From Lentzea sp. (GTDB taxonomy: Bacteria > Actinomycetota > Actinomycetes > Mycobacteriales > Pseudonocardiaceae), in the NCBI GenBank assembly GCA_030146905.1, contig JASLAV010000635.1, positions 1 through 5,436 of the forward strand: DNA of 5,436 nt, given 5' to 3'. Position 1 is the first letter of the stretch. Each line of letters opens with the position of its first letter. Below, piece after piece: positions 4,340-5,436 of the stretch. The notes beneath the pieces were generated by a model that worked only from the letters and a program-made list of their open reading frames with translations, was not told the origin of the DNA and made no database searches. The translations under genes were made by a program, and so were the position numbers.

Positions 4340-5436
4340 ATGGTGCTCACCATCGGATTCGGCGCTGTCGACGGCACGATGCTCACCGTCGTCGGCGGCA
4401 AGGCCGCGAACCTCGGCGAGCTCACCAGGGCCGGCTTCCCTGTGCCGCAGGGCTTCTGCGTGACCACGGACGCCTACCGCGCCATCGCGGCAGGCGACGA
4501 ACTGGCGAGCACCACGCCGACGAGCGCCCGCAGGACGGTGCTGGAAACCGCTGTGCCGCAGGAGATCCGGGACGCGATCGTCGCGGAGTACCGCGAGCTC
4601 GGGGACGGTTCCCCGGTACCCGTCGCGGTGCGGTCCAGCGCGACTGCGGAGGACCTGCCGTTCGCGAGCTTCGCCGGCCAGCAGGACACTTTCCTCAACG
4701 TCGTCGGCGAGGACGCGGTGGTCGACGCGGTGCGCCGGTGCTGGGCCTCGCTGTGGACCGACCGCGCGGTCAGCTACCGCGAGACGAACGGCATCGACCA
4801 CGCCACGACCCATCTTGCCGTTGTGGTGCAACGGATGGTGCAGTCCGCGATCTCCGGCGTCCTGTTCACCGCGAACCCGGTCACCGGCAAGCGGGACCAG
4901 ATCGTCATCGACGCGAGCCCCGGCCTCGGTGAGGCCGTCGTGTCCGGTGCGGTCAACCCCGACCACTTCGTCGTCGACGGCGACGAGATCGTCGAGAAAC
5001 GGCTGGGGGACAAGAGGTTCGTCATCCGATCGCTGCCCGGTGGCGGCACCGAGCACGTCGAGGTCGGCGAGAACGGGGAACAGTGCCTCACCGACGACCA
5101 GATCCACGCGCTCGCCGGTCTCGGCCACGAGGTGCAGCGGCACTACGGCGCACCGCAGGACATCGAGTGGGCGATCGACCCCGGCGGTGAACTGCACCTC
5201 ACCCAGTCGAGACCGATCACGACCCTGTTCCCCGTGCCGGACAACCCCGGCGGCGACGCTCACGTGTACTTCTGCTTCAGCCTCGCGCAGGGCCTCGAAC
5301 GACCGATCACACCGATGGGACGCGCGGCGTTCCGCGAGATCTCCAAGGCCGCCTTCGAGATCGTGATCGGTGACCCGGCGAGCCGGTCCTATGTGGAGAA
5401 CGGCGAGCGGATCTTCTTCGATGCCACGAAGGTCAT
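4340..5436 (+). CDS. PEP synthase/rifampin phosphotransferase-like ATP-grasp enzyme (N-terminal part, runs off window)
   Basis: The first 365 residues are visible and the gene continues past the edge. They form the PEP/pyruvate-binding ATP-grasp domain: GGKAANLGEL (K21), GFPVPQGFCVTTDAY, VAVRSSATAEDLPFASFAGQ in part (R98), QDTFLNVV, VLFTANPVTG and SPGLGEAVVSG. It closes with DIEWAID (E276) and LHLTQSRPITTLFPVP (Q289, R291). These positions correspond to known nucleotide contacts in the family. After residue 300 the sequence moves into HVYFCFSLAQGLERPITPMG, which has the position of the rifampin-binding domain of Rph-type enzymes rather than a directly following phosphohistidine domain. However, it lacks the HVY.SVGHQQMM signature I recall for true rifampin phosphotransferases, so the substrate is open. 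The start is supported by GGAGGGG six bases upstream. The decisive swivelling His domain should lie beyond the window. Confidence 0.87.
   Translation, partial: MVLTIGFGAVDGTMLTVVGGKAANLGELTRAGFPVPQGFCVTTDAYRAIAAGDELASTTPTSARRTVLETAVPQEIRDAIVAEYRELGDGSPVPVAVRSSATAEDLPFASFAGQQDTFLNVVGEDAVVDAVRRCWASLWTDRAVSYRETNGIDHATTHLAVVVQRMVQSAISGVLFTANPVTGKRDQIVIDASPGLGEAVVSGAVNPDHFVVDGDEIVEKRLGDKRFVIRSLPGGGTEHVEVGENGEQCLTDDQIHALAGLGHEVQRHYGAPQDIEWAIDPGGELHLTQSRPITTLFPVPDNPGGDAHVYFCFSLAQGLERPITPMGRAAFREISKAAFEIVIGDPASRSYVENGERIFFDATKV

Noticed and set aside
3415..4467. Long open frame antisense to the alpha/beta hydrolase
   Set aside because: Its low-complexity Val/Glu/Arg-rich translation and its exact overlap with a well-supported catalytic gene mark it as a by-product of GC-rich codon use.
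1..5436. tRNA or rRNA genes, CRISPR arrays, insertion sequence ends, attachment sites
   Set aside because: I saw no tRNA-like cloverleaf, regularly spaced repeat, transposase or integrase gene, or integrase-type direct repeat. The only large repeat is the nrdJ palindrome.

Overview
The window is high-GC DNA with strong G/C bias at third codon positions, starts preceded by G-rich Shine-Dalgarno sites or by TAnnnT boxes, and protein families typical of Actinomycetota: class II ribonucleotide reductase with a Cys-rich tail, an ABATE/CGNR regulator and a PEP-synthase-type ATP-grasp enzyme. A Pseudonocardiales-like actinomycete (Lentzea, Saccharothrix or Amycolatopsis type) is the best guess. That is inference from the look of the proteins, not a search.

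Layout. (1) 1-730 is a large head-to-head inverted repeat. Each arm of about 360 bp encodes the last ~120 residues of a vitamin B12-dependent ribonucleotide reductase (NrdJ), one on each strand, with almost no spacer. Neither arm carries the rest of the gene. The arms are about 90% identical by hand alignment and differ almost only at silent positions. (2) 740-777 is a strong terminator hairpin serving the plus-strand nrdJ end and the convergent HNH gene. (3) 783-1304 (minus) is a stand-alone HNH endonuclease. (4) 1401-1952 (plus) is an unrecognised 183-residue soluble protein. It is followed by an ADP-ribosylglycohydrolase (2033-2929) that appears to have its own promoter and a leaderless start. 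(5) A convergent CGNR zinc-finger regulator (2926-3384, minus) overlaps the glycohydrolase through a shared CTAG. It is transcribed divergently from an alpha/beta hydrolase of the Asp-nucleophile dehalogenase/epoxide hydrolase type (3430-4266). (6) 4340 to the window edge is the N-terminal part of a PEP synthase/rifampin phosphotransferase-like enzyme with a good sigma-70-type promoter.

How the parts work together. The clearest functional unit is the CGNR regulator and alpha/beta hydrolase pair. Its 45-bp intergenic region holds two overlapping divergent promoters and a 19-bp dyad that would block both, which suggests an autoregulated enzyme module. The HNH, unknown and glycohydrolase genes lie together but show no proven link. 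The most unusual structure is the nrdJ palindrome. It is either a real rearrangement joining two diverged nrdJ alleles or a chimeric contig end, and both possibilities can be tested.
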